From Nitrogeniibacter aestuarii (GTDB taxonomy: Bacteria > Pseudomonadota > Gammaproteobacteria > Burkholderiales > Rhodocyclaceae): a DNA stretch of 64,000 nucleotides. Made by a program: the position numbers and the translations under genes. This document shows positions 1-7,165 of this stretch, piece after piece (within the stretch, counting starts at the first letter, position 1; every line of letters begins with the position of its first letter). The notes beneath the pieces were generated by a model. It ran no database searches, was not told the DNA's origin, and saw nothing but the letters and a program-made list of their open reading frames with translations. The DNA lies in contig NZ_CP071321.1 of assembly GCF_017309585.1 (NCBI RefSeq), positions 2,852,001 through 2,916,000 on the forward strand, in the 5' to 3' direction.

Positions 1-252
1 GCGCGGAAAGTAGATGCCGAACGAGGCGTTGGACAGACTCTGCGTGAGCAGGGACAGCATGATCAGGCCGGGCACGATGAAGCTGCCGTAGCTGACCCCG
101 TCCACTTCAGGAATGCGCGAGCCGATGGCGGCGCCGAAAACCACGAAGTACAACGAGGTGGAGATGACCGGCGAGATGATGCTCTGGGTCAGCGTGCGCC
201 AGGCCCGGTGCATTTCGAACATATAGATGGCGCGAATGGCGAGCAGGTTCAT
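1..252 (-). CDS. ABC-2 type transporter permease, partial (C-terminal part beyond the window)
   Basis: The first 84 codons of an inner-membrane permease are present; the rest lies left of the window. The protein begins MNLLAIRAIYMFEMHRAW and then shows a first hydrophobic segment (SLYFVVFGAAIG) and the start of a second (IVPGLIMLSLL), with Ser/Asn-rich text (LTQSLSNASFG) typical of ABC-2 (DrrB/NodJ/YadH-like) permeases. Its start codon overlaps the stop of the upstream ATPase gene (ATGA), so the two are translationally coupled and should form one exporter. The substrate cannot be read from the sequence; YadH/YadG-like export of a polyketide, drug or lipid is the family expectation. Confidence 0.85.
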   Translation of the reverse strand, partial: MNLLAIRAIYMFEMHRAWRTLTQSIISPVISTSLYFVVFGAAIGSRIPEVDGVSYGSFIVPGLIMLSLLTQSLSNASFGIYFPR

Positions 253-1178
253 TGGGCGCCCTCCTTGAGCAGGGAGACGAAGATGTCTTCCAGCGAGCTT
301 TGTTCGGTGTGGATGTCCTTGAAGTCGATGCCGGCGGCGGCGAGCGCGCCCAGCAGTGCCGCGATGTTCGGTGGCTCGCCTTCGCGCCCGTAGGTGTAGA
401 TCAGCGCACTGCCATCGTCCGACAGATTCAGCGGCCAGCGATGGAGGCTGTCGGGGATCTGTTCGATCGGCGTGGGCAGTTGCACGGTGAGTTGCTTCTG
501 GCCGAGCTTGCACATGAGGGCCGCCTTGTCTTCGACCAGGATGATCTCGCCCCGGTTGATCACGCCGATGCGGTCGGCCATCTCTTCGGCTTCCTCGATG
601 TAGTGGGTGGTGAGGATGACGGTGACCCCATCTTGCTGCAGCGTGCGCACCAGATCCCACATGTCTCGCCGCAGTTCCACGTCAACGCCGGCGGTGGGTT
701 CGTCGAGAAAGAGCACGCGCGGCTCGTGGCTGAGGGCCTTGGCGATGAGCAGGCGACGCTTCATGCCGCCCGAGAGCGTCATGATCTTGTTGTTGCGCTT
801 GTCCCATAAAGAGAGGGACTTGAGCACCTGCTCGATGTAGGCCCGATTGGCGGGTTTGCCGAACAGGCCACGCGTGAAGCTCACCGCGTTGAACACCGTC
901 TCGAAGGCGTCGGTGGTGAGCTCCTGCGGTACCAGACCGATCATGCCGCGGGCAGCGCGGTAGTCCTTGACGATGTCGTGGCCATCGATCGTGACGGTGC
1001 CGGTCGAAGGATTGACCAGACCGCAGATGATGCTGATGAGCGTGGTTTTGCCCGCGCCATTGGGGCCGAGCAAGGCGAAGATTTCGCCTGCCTGAATCTG
1101 CAGGTCAACCTGCTTGAGTGCCTGGAACCCGCCTTCATAGGTTTTGGTCAGGCCTGAGATGTTGATCATGGTTGTCAT
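249..1178 (-). CDS. ABC transporter ATP-binding protein of an ABC-2 exporter
   Basis: This 309-residue ATPase energises the permease encoded just downstream. Visible motifs are Walker A (GPNGAGKTT), the signature LSGGMKRR, Walker B (VLFLDEPT) and the H-loop (TTHYIEEA). The reading frame stays open well upstream to about 1487, but the family-like protein only begins at MTTMINISGL, so I place the start at 1178; ATG 1169 is the alternative. The C-terminal 80 residues (LTVQLPTPIEQIP onward) match the regulatory tail seen in YadG/DrrA-type ATPases. The stop overlaps the permease start. The upstream region carries a structured RNA candidate with its own terminator, so this operon needs a promoter between about 1180 and 1245. 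Confidence 0.9.
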   Translation of the reverse strand: MTTMINISGLTKTYEGGFQALKQVDLQIQAGEIFALLGPNGAGKTTLISIICGLVNPSTGTVTIDGHDIVKDYRAARGMIGLVPQELTTDAFETVFNAVSFTRGLFGKPANRAYIEQVLKSLSLWDKRNNKIMTLSGGMKRRLLIAKALSHEPRVLFLDEPTAGVDVELRRDMWDLVRTLQQDGVTVILTTHYIEEAEEMADRIGVINRGEIILVEDKAALMCKLGQKQLTVQLPTPIEQIPDSLHRWPLNLSDDGSALIYTYGREGEPPNIAALLGALAAAGIDFKDIHTEQSSLEDIFVSLLKEGAQ

Positions 1179-1242
1179 GGGCTGAAACAATATCAGAGAC
1201 CCATGCCACCCCGGTTTAAGTTCCCGGTCATCGGGTCCGCCC

Positions 1243-1273
1243 CAAAAGAAAAAACGCGGGACATGCCCGCGTT
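1243..1273 (-). terminator. Rho-independent terminator of the small-RNA candidate
   Basis: On the minus strand an 8-bp perfect stem (AACGCGGG pairs with CCCGCGTT, five-base loop) is followed by TTTTTTCTTTT. It lies upstream of the ABC operon and downstream of no protein gene on this strand, so it should end a non-coding transcript starting between about 1300 and 1500. Confidence 0.8.
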
Positions 1274-1480
1274 CTGCAAGAAGACGCCTGGAGGGTGCGT
1301 CTCTGACCAGCCCCGTGCCCTGGATCGCCTCCGTTATCCGAAGGTCGCCCACTGACACATGGGGTTCCAGCTTTTTGCTGTTCTGCTTCTCTCTTTGGTA
1401 TGGATTTTTCGCTGACCGGCGATCACTCACCGGGCAGGCACAGCTTACGAAACACTTTGCAAACTGCCGCGGCAGTATCT
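1253..1480 (-). ncRNA. Structured small RNA candidate, possibly 6S-like
   Basis: There is no credible protein here, but the minus strand can fold into several consecutive hairpins. From 5' to 3' these are CCGGUGA/UCGCCGG with a GUGA loop (about 1415-1435); a long imperfect rod pairing ACCCC-GUGUC with GGCAC-GGGG (about 1305-1370) capped by CCUUCG-GAUAA-CGGAGG; AGACGC/GCGUCU (about 1280-1303); and the intrinsic terminator. The size, about 200-230 nt, and the rod-like fold would suit 6S RNA, but I cannot align it to 6S from memory and the usual ygfA neighbour is absent. The 5' end is not defined. Confidence 0.35.
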
Positions 1481-1598
1481 CACACAAACGTTCATTCGAA
1501 ATTTCAATTTAGCCGAACGAGTGCCTGAGGCGTACCAAGGCCGGGGCCTTTGCCGTAAAGTAGCCTCAAAACACAAAAAACCCTTTGGAGGCAGACAC

Positions 1599-2330
1599 AT
1601 GAAAGCAGTGGTCACCGGTCACAGCAAAGGGCTCGGCGCCGCCATTGCCAGCGCGCTGCTCGAGCGCGGCATACCGGTCATGGGCATTTCACGCAGGGCC
1701 AACAGCGACCTGGCCCAGCGCCATGGTGAGCAACTGACCGAGGTGGAACTCGATCTGGCCCATGGCGCTTCGGTGGCCCACTGGCTCACTTGCGGCGATC
1801 TGTCGCGCTGGCTGGCCGACGCCGATACCGCCCTGCTCATCAACAATGCCGGCGTGGTCACCCCCGTGGCGCCGCCGGGCAAACAAGGTGCTGCAGCGGT
1901 TGCGCTTGCGGTCAGCATCAACGTGGCGGCACCGCTGATCATGGCCGATGCGTTTGTGTCGGCCACCCAACACATGCCCGACCGCCGCATCGTTCATATT
2001 TCGAGCGGTGCTGCACGCAAGGCCTATGCGGGCTGGAGCGTTTATTGCGCCACCAAGGCGGCGCTCGACCACCATGCCCGCGCCATGATCGAAGATGCCG
2101 TGCCAAACCTGCGCGTCTGTGCCCTTGCCCCCGGCGTGATCGACACCGACATGCAGACCACGCTGCGTGGATCGTCACAGGACAATTTTCCGTCCCTGCC
2201 CCGCTTCGAGGCGCTCAAACGCGAAGGCGGGCTCACATCCCCCGAGGATTGCGCTGCCCGGCTGGTGCCCTATGTGCTGTCGGACGCCTTCGGCCAGGCG
2301 GCCACGGCCGATCTGCGCGACATCGACTGA
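1599..2330 (+). CDS. SDR-family NAD(P)-dependent oxidoreductase
   Basis: This is a 243-residue classical short-chain dehydrogenase/reductase. The cofactor-binding glycine motif appears as TGHSKGLG at residues 7-14, NNAG follows near residue 85, and the catalytic Ser-Tyr-Lys set is visible as ISSGAA and YCATK. The start ATG is preceded by a good ribosome-binding site (TTTGGAGG, eight bases upstream); the same frame is open further upstream but without a ribosome-binding site. It resembles YueD/benzil-reductase or sepiapterin-reductase-like SDRs, but the substrate cannot be told. It is convergent with the sigma-54 regulator gene, whose stop is only four bases away. Confidence 0.85.
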   Translation: MKAVVTGHSKGLGAAIASALLERGIPVMGISRRANSDLAQRHGEQLTEVELDLAHGASVAHWLTCGDLSRWLADADTALLINNAGVVTPVAPPGKQGAAAVALAVSINVAAPLIMADAFVSATQHMPDRRIVHISSGAARKAYAGWSVYCATKAALDHHARAMIEDAVPNLRVCALAPGVIDTDMQTTLRGSSQDNFPSLPRFEALKREGGLTSPEDCAARLVPYVLSDAFGQAATADLRDID

Positions 2331-2334
2331 GCGC

Positions 2335-3654
2335 TCAGCGGTTCGGGACCAGACCGTAGGCCTTGAGCTTGCGGTACAGGGTGCGCTCCGAGATCCCCAG
2401 GCGTTCTGCCAGCGCATGGCGGCTGCCCTCGTGAGCCGCCACGACGGCCATCAGGGTGCGGCGCTCCATCTCGGCAAGATCGGTGGTGAGTTCAAGCTCG
2501 GGTGAGGCCGGGTTTGCGGTCAGCGCCTCTTCCAGATAGATATGTTCCGGCCCGATCTCGTCGCCGTCGCACATGAGGCTGGCGCGCTCGAGCACGTTGC
2601 GCAACTCGCGCACATTGCCGGGGAAGCGATGTTGCACCAGCCGCTGCACGGCGCCCGGTGCAAGCTGCAGCGCCCGGCCCGGCGTCAGGCGCCGCAGCAG
2701 CACCTCGGCCAGCAACGGGATGTCCTCGATCCGCTCGCGTAACGGCGGCACCTCGATGGGAAAGGTGTTGAGCCGGTAGTACAGGTCGCGGCGAAAGCGG
2801 CCGTCTTCAACCATCTCGCGCAGCGGTCGATGCGTGGCCGAGATGATGCGGATGTCGGCCTTGCGGGGCTCGGTCGCCCCCAAGCGGCGGTAGGTGCTGG
2901 TTTCGAGCAGCCGCAGCAGTTTGACCTGCATGCCCAGCGGAATGTCGCCCACCTCGTCCAGAAACAGGGTGCCGCCACTGGCCGCTTCCACCAGGCCGAT
3001 CTTGCGCTGTGTGGCCCCGGTGAAAGCGCCGCGCTCGTGGCCGAACAATTCACTTTCGAAGAGCGTTTCGGGCAGACCGGAACAGTCGATCGCCACGAAG
3101 GGCTGACCGGCGCGACGGCTGGCCTGGTGAATGGCCCCCGACACCAGTTCCTTGCCGGTGCCCGACTCTCCCTGCAGCAGCACGGTGGCGTCGGACGGTG
3201 CGACCCGCGAGACCAGCTCGAGCATGGCCTGAAAGCGAGGCGCGCGCCCCACCAGCCCGGAGGCATCCGACAGACCACGCGCCACGGGCAGCGGCGCCAT
3301 CTTCTCGATGAAATGGGTGATTTCGCCTGCAGTATTGCGTACTGGGGACAGTTCGATGCTCTCGTAGCTCTCGCCTTTGGGGGTATGGTGCAGATGCATC
3401 ACCCGTTCGCGCTGCCCGGAGCCCAGCGAACGCGCCAGCGGGCAACTTTCGCCCGCCTGGTCGCACGGTACGGCATAGTGATGCGACACCTCGTAGCAGG
3501 TGCGCCCGATCACGCTGCGCCCGGTGCCGTGGGCCCGTCGATAGGCCGCGTTGGCCGCAAGAATGCGGTAATCCCGATCGAAGAGGATATGCGGCTCGTC
3601 GAAGCTGTCGAGAAACGAGACCAGTTCGGCCAGCGGGCGGATGGGTGCAGTCAT
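2335..3654 (-). CDS. Sigma-54-dependent transcriptional activator, PAS-AAA-Fis architecture
   Basis: This 439-residue enhancer-binding protein has three parts. A PAS domain spans about residues 12-118. The AAA+ domain, about 134-365, has Walker A GESGTGKE (162-169) and the sigma-54-contacting loop GAFTGA (209-214). A Fis-type helix-turn-helix lies at the C-terminus (LAERLGISERTLYRKLK). The PAS domain holds a Cys/His cluster (C53, H58, H59, C64, C71), as in PAS domains of the form CYExxH...PC...CP, which could bind a metal or sense redox state; this is inference. There is no receiver domain, so it is not a phosphorylation-driven response regulator. It is divergent from the cydPABX operon, which carries a near-perfect sigma-54 promoter, making that operon the obvious target. 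Confidence 0.92.
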   Translation of the reverse strand: MTAPIRPLAELVSFLDSFDEPHILFDRDYRILAANAAYRRAHGTGRSVIGRTCYEVSHHYAVPCDQAGESCPLARSLGSGQRERVMHLHHTPKGESYESIELSPVRNTAGEITHFIEKMAPLPVARGLSDASGLVGRAPRFQAMLELVSRVAPSDATVLLQGESGTGKELVSGAIHQASRRAGQPFVAIDCSGLPETLFESELFGHERGAFTGATQRKIGLVEAASGGTLFLDEVGDIPLGMQVKLLRLLETSTYRRLGATEPRKADIRIISATHRPLREMVEDGRFRRDLYYRLNTFPIEVPPLRERIEDIPLLAEVLLRRLTPGRALQLAPGAVQRLVQHRFPGNVRELRNVLERASLMCDGDEIGPEHIYLEEALTANPASPELELTTDLAEMERRTLMAVVAAHEGSRHALAERLGISERTLYRKLKAYGLVPNR

Positions 3655-3660
3655 TGCGTC

Positions 3661-3742
3661 ACTGCCAAAATGTCAGCGAGACTGCCAGTTTAGCACCGGA
3701 ATGATGACAGAGCTCGCACCGCCGACAGGTTGCCTGCGCAAC
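3661..3742 (+). promoter_or_regulatory. Possible upstream activator sites for the cyd sigma-54 promoter
   Basis: The heptamer ACTGCCA occurs at 3661-3667 and again at 3681-3687, exactly 20 bp apart (two helical turns). A 14-bp dyad GTTGC-CTGC-GCAAC lies at 3729-3742. Enhancer-binding proteins usually bind dyads or phased repeats 80-200 bp upstream of -24/-12 promoters, and these sit about 40-120 bp upstream of the -24 element. Which of them, if any, the divergent activator binds is inference. Confidence 0.35.
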
Positions 3743-3782
3743 ATTTCGTTGATTTCCATAGCAAATTTTTCAATGAAACTTC

Positions 3783-3798
3783 TGGCACGTCCCATGCA
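3783..3798 (+). promoter_or_regulatory. Sigma-54 (-24/-12) promoter of the cytochrome bd operon
   Basis: TGGCACGTCCCATGCA matches the sigma-54 consensus TGGCACG-N4-TTGCA at all but one position, with exact spacing, and is preceded by the favoured pyrimidine. Transcription would start near 3810, about 25 bases before cydP. The adjacent divergent gene encodes a sigma-54 activator, which strengthens the call. Confidence 0.8.
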
Positions 3799-3833
3799 CT
3801 TAGAGATGCATGCAGCACTGCCCACCCAAACCC

Positions 3834-4040
3834 ATGACAGACGCCCTGCTCCTGAAAAAACTTGCCGTCGTCATCACCATCAAGCTCGTCGCCATCACGG
3901 CGTTGTGGTGGCTCTTTGTGCGTGACGAGCGCGTCACCGTCGAACCCGCCTCGGTGGCCGAGCACATCGGACGCAGCGCGACCGAACCCCCAACCCATCC
4001 CGATACATTCAAAAACCAAGGAAAGACCGATGGTCACTGA
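3834..4040 (+). CDS. cydP: Cytochrome bd small subunit CydP
   Basis: This is a 68-residue protein with one N-terminal membrane segment (VVITIKLVAITALWWLFV) followed by a soluble tail ending in TDGH. Proteins of this size and pattern directly upstream of cydA in beta- and gammaproteobacteria are annotated CydP, a putative accessory subunit of the bd oxidase. The start at MTDALLLKKL was chosen because the preceding in-frame residues (from 3810) do not look like the family. Its last 11 bases overlap the start of cydA, indicating coupled translation. Confidence 0.75.
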   Translation: MTDALLLKKLAVVITIKLVAITALWWLFVRDERVTVEPASVAEHIGRSATEPPTHPDTFKNQGKTDGH

Positions 4041-5586
4041 GCAACTCGTCGACCTGTCCCGTCTGCAATTCGCCATCACCGCGCTGTACCACTTCCTCTT
4101 CGTGCCGCTGACCATCGGCATGGTGTGGATTCTGGTCATCATGGAGTCGGTGTACGTGATGACGGGCAAGCAAATCTACAAGGACATGACCCGATTCTGG
4201 GGCAAGCTCTTCGGCATCAACTTCGCGCTTGGTGTCACCACCGGCATCACCATGGAGTTCCAGTTCGGCACCAACTGGGCCTACTACTCGCACTACGTGG
4301 GTGACATCTTCGGCGCGCCACTGGCCATCGAGGGCCTGATGGCCTTCTTCCTGGAATCGACCTTCATCGGGCTGTTCTTCTTCGGGTGGGACCGCCTGTC
4401 GCGCAAGCAGCACTTGCTGGTGACCATCCTCATGGCGATCGGTACCAATCTGTCGGCGCTGTGGATTCTCATCGCCAACGGCTGGATGCAGAGCCCGGTG
4501 GGCGCCGAGTTCAGCTATCAGACCATGCGCATGGAAATGGTCGATTTCTGGGCCATCGTGTTCAATCCGGACGCCCAGGCCAAGTTCGTGCATACGGTCT
4601 CGGCCGGCTATGTGACCGGCGCGATGTTCGTGCTCTCCATCTCGGCCTACTACCTGCTCAAGGGCCGGGACCTGGCGTTCGCCAAGCGCAGCTTCCGCAT
4701 CGCGGCGGCCTTCGGCTTCGCCTCTGCCCTGTCGGTGATCGTGCTCGGTGACGAGTCCGGCTACACCGTGGGCGAAGCCCAGCAGACCAAACTGGCCGCC
4801 ATGGAGGCCATGTGGGAGACCGAGCCGGCTCCGGCGGGCCTGAAGCTCATCGCCGGCATCAACGAAAAGGAAATGAAGAACGACTGGGAGGTCGAGATCC
4901 CCTACGTGCTCGGTCTGATCGGCACCCGCTCGCTGCACCATGAGCTGCCCGGCATCAAGGACATCATGGCGGAGAACCGCAAGCGCATCATCTCGGGCAT
5001 CGAGGCCGTCAAGGCCCTGGAGGCAGTGCGCGCCGATGCCGGCAACGAAACGGCCAAGGCGACTCTTGAGCGCCACATGGATGACCTGGGCTTCGGTCTG
5101 CTGCTGCGCAAATACGTGACGAGCATGGACGACGTCACCCCCGAGATCATCGACAAGGCCACGGCCGACACCATCCCCCGTGTCACCCCCATGTTCTGGG
5201 CCTTCCGCGTCATGGTGGGCCTGGGCTTCTGGATGCTGGCAGTGTTCGGTGCCGCGCTGTACTTCTCGGTGAAAGGCAACTTTGCCCACAAGCCCTGGCT
5301 GTTGCGTGCGGCACTGTTTTCGCTCCCCGCGCCCTGGCTGGCCTGCGAGGTGGGCTGGTTCGTGGCCGAGTACGGCCGCCAGCCCTGGACCATCTACGGG
5401 GTGCTGCCTACCCATCTGTCGGTGTCGACCCTGAGCGTGGAATCGCTCTACGGATCGCTGGCCGGCTTCGTGGGCTTCTACACCCTCCTGCTGATCGTGG
5501 AGATGTACCTGATGATCAAGTTCGCCCGCACGGGCCCGGGCAGTCTGGGCACCGGCCGTTACGCCAACGAAGCGGCCCACGCCTGA
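4030..5586 (+). CDS. cydA: Cytochrome bd ubiquinol oxidase subunit I
   Basis: CydA carries hemes b558, b595 and d and oxidises ubiquinol at the periplasmic face of the inner membrane. The 518-residue product is very close to the E. coli protein in length and wording: LYHFLFVPLTIGM carries the heme-ligand histidine (H21, equivalent to E. coli H19), followed by FWGKLFGINFALGV, MEFQFGTNW and the quinone-site motif GRQPW near residue 449. It has the long Q-loop of the CydA-L type rather than the short cyanide-insensitive CioA form. I place the start at 4030 (MVTEQLVDLSRLQF), inside cydP; an upstream start in the same frame would add an unrelated low-complexity leader. Confidence 0.97.
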   Translation: MVTEQLVDLSRLQFAITALYHFLFVPLTIGMVWILVIMESVYVMTGKQIYKDMTRFWGKLFGINFALGVTTGITMEFQFGTNWAYYSHYVGDIFGAPLAIEGLMAFFLESTFIGLFFFGWDRLSRKQHLLVTILMAIGTNLSALWILIANGWMQSPVGAEFSYQTMRMEMVDFWAIVFNPDAQAKFVHTVSAGYVTGAMFVLSISAYYLLKGRDLAFAKRSFRIAAAFGFASALSVIVLGDESGYTVGEAQQTKLAAMEAMWETEPAPAGLKLIAGINEKEMKNDWEVEIPYVLGLIGTRSLHHELPGIKDIMAENRKRIISGIEAVKALEAVRADAGNETAKATLERHMDDLGFGLLLRKYVTSMDDVTPEIIDKATADTIPRVTPMFWAFRVMVGLGFWMLAVFGAALYFSVKGNFAHKPWLLRAALFSLPAPWLACEVGWFVAEYGRQPWTIYGVLPTHLSVSTLSVESLYGSLAGFVGFYTLLLIVEMYLMIKFARTGPGSLGTGRYANEAAHA

Positions 5587-5596
5587 GGAGACTGAC

Positions 5597-6736
5597 ATGC
5601 CGATCGATTACGAAACACTCAAAGTCATCTGGTGGCTGCTGGTGGGCGTGCTGCTGGTGGGCTTTGCCATCATGGACGGCCACGACATGGGCGTGGGCAC
5701 CCTGTTGCCCTTCGTGGGCCGCGACGACACCGAGCGCCGCGTGGTGATCAACACCGTGGGCCCGCACTGGGACGGCAACCAGGTGTGGTTCATCACCGGC
5801 GGCGGCGCCATCTTTGCCGCCTGGCCGCTGGTGTATGCCACCGCCTTCTCCGGCTTCTACTGGGCCATGCTGGCGGCGCTGTGGGCGCTGTTCTTCCGCC
5901 CGGTCGGGTTCGACTACCGAAGCAAGCTCGACAGCCCGCGCTGGCGCGCCACCTGGGACTGGGGCCTGTTCGTGGGCGGCGCCGTGCCACCGCTCATCTT
6001 CGGTGTGGCCTTCGGCAACCTGCTGCAAGGCGTGCCCTTCCACTTCGACAACCAGCTGATGTCGTACTACGAAGGCACGTTCTGGCAACTGCTCAACCCC
6101 TTTGCGCTGCTGTGCGGCGTGGTGAGCACGGCCATGATCACCTTCCATGGCGCGATCTATCTCATGCATCGAACCGATGAGGCCGTGTACGCACGCAGCC
6201 GCACCGCGATGCTGATCTTCGGCACGCTGCTGCTGGTGGGCTTCTCGGTGGCCGGCGTCTGGCTGCAGAGCATTCCCGGCTATGTGATCACCAGCGCGGT
6301 CGATCCGTCCGCCCTGCCCGACCCGATGGCCAAGACGGTAATGCGCGAGGCCGGTGCATGGATGCTCAACTATCAGGCCATGCCGGCCACCATGGCGCTG
6401 CCGGTGCTGGCCTATGTGGCCACGCTCGCCGCCATGGGATTCGCCGTCCTCGGGCGCACACTGCTGGCATTTATCTGCTCGTCACTCGCACTGGTGGGCG
6501 TGATCGGTACGGCGGGCGTGAGCATGTTCCCGTTCATCATGCCCTCCTCGACCGACCCGCGCTCGAGCCTCACGGTGTGGGACAGCGTATCGAGCCATCT
6601 GACATTGACGATCATGTTCTTCGCCACCGTGATCTTCATGCCCATCATCGTGGCCTACACCAGCTGGGCCTACAAGGTGATGTCCGGCAAGGTCACCGCC
6701 GCCTACGTGCGTGAAAACAGCCACTCGGCCTACTGA
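5597..6736 (+). CDS. cydB: Cytochrome bd ubiquinol oxidase subunit II
   Basis: The 379-residue product equals E. coli CydB in length. It begins IDYETLKVIWWLLVGVLL, continues GFAIMDGHDMGVG and contains the conserved TVGPHWDGNQVWFITGGGA segment, with eight to nine membrane helices expected. It pairs with CydA as the structural second subunit of the quinol oxidase. The start follows the cydA stop by 10 bases with a GGAG ribosome-binding site, and cydX follows after 17 bases, so the genes are one transcription unit. Confidence 0.97.
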   Translation: MPIDYETLKVIWWLLVGVLLVGFAIMDGHDMGVGTLLPFVGRDDTERRVVINTVGPHWDGNQVWFITGGGAIFAAWPLVYATAFSGFYWAMLAALWALFFRPVGFDYRSKLDSPRWRATWDWGLFVGGAVPPLIFGVAFGNLLQGVPFHFDNQLMSYYEGTFWQLLNPFALLCGVVSTAMITFHGAIYLMHRTDEAVYARSRTAMLIFGTLLLVGFSVAGVWLQSIPGYVITSAVDPSALPDPMAKTVMREAGAWMLNYQAMPATMALPVLAYVATLAAMGFAVLGRTLLAFICSSLALVGVIGTAGVSMFPFIMPSSTDPRSSLTVWDSVSSHLTLTIMFFATVIFMPIIVAYTSWAYKVMSGKVTAAYVRENSHSAY

Positions 6737-6753
6737 TTTAGGAGACGAACACC

Positions 6754-6894
6754 ATGTGGTATTTCGCCTGGATTCTCGGTGTCGGCTTCGCCGTCCTGCT
6801 CGCCATCCTCAACGCCATGTGGGGGGAAATGGAGATGGAGCGGCAAGCCAGCCATCAACCACCCACGGAGCCGCCCAATGAGCACGGCCACTGA
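6754..6894 (+). CDS. cydX: Cytochrome bd accessory subunit CydX
   Basis: This 46-residue single-span peptide starts MWYFAWILGVGFAVLLAILN, the hallmark of CydX/CbdX, then has a short acidic stretch (EMEME) and a Pro-rich tail. In E. coli CydX is needed for a stable, active bd-I oxidase by holding the hemes in CydAB. It lies 17 bases after cydB behind a GGAG site and overlaps the following ybgE gene by 17 bases. It is easily missed because of its size. Confidence 0.92.
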   Translation: MWYFAWILGVGFAVLLAILNAMWGEMEMERQASHQPPTEPPNEHGH

Positions 6895-7156
6895 GCCCGA
6901 CACCGGCACCCGGATCGCCTGGCTGCCGCTGCTGGCGGCCATCGCGATCACGCTTGGCATCACCGCCAATCCGCGCCTGCTGGCCGATGGCGCCGGCAGT
7001 GCCGACCACTGGGCCGCCATGGCCCTGTTCTGGGCCATGAGCGCGGGCTTCGTGCGCGGGGTAGGCTTCATCCCGCGTCAGCCGGTGCTGCGCTGGCTGT
7101 TTTCCGGCTGGGCATGCGCGGTCGGGATCGGTCTGGCGCTGCTGCGTCTGCTCTGA
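6878..7156 (+). CDS. ybgE: Cyd operon protein YbgE
   Basis: This 92-residue protein has about three hydrophobic segments (WLPLLAAIAITLGI, WAAMALFWAMSAGFV, WLFSGWACAVGIGLALL) and the family-like phrase VRGVGFIPRQPVLRWLFS. YbgE is regularly found after cydX; its role in bd-oxidase biogenesis is poorly defined. The start within the end of cydX suggests translational coupling. Ten bases separate it from the metallo-hydrolase gene. Confidence 0.85.
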   Translation: MSTATEPDTGTRIAWLPLLAAIAITLGITANPRLLADGAGSADHWAAMALFWAMSAGFVRGVGFIPRQPVLRWLFSGWACAVGIGLALLRLL

Positions 7157-7165
7157 GCGGCGGGC

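Noticed and set aside
1243..1273. The strong terminator hairpin as part of a riboswitch for the ABC operon
   Set aside because: I could not recognise any known aptamer in the upstream hairpins, so I list it only as a small-RNA terminator.
4009..5598. A 529-codon open frame on the minus strand opposite cydA
   Set aside because: Shadow of cydA: His- and Gln-rich, without any family resemblance.
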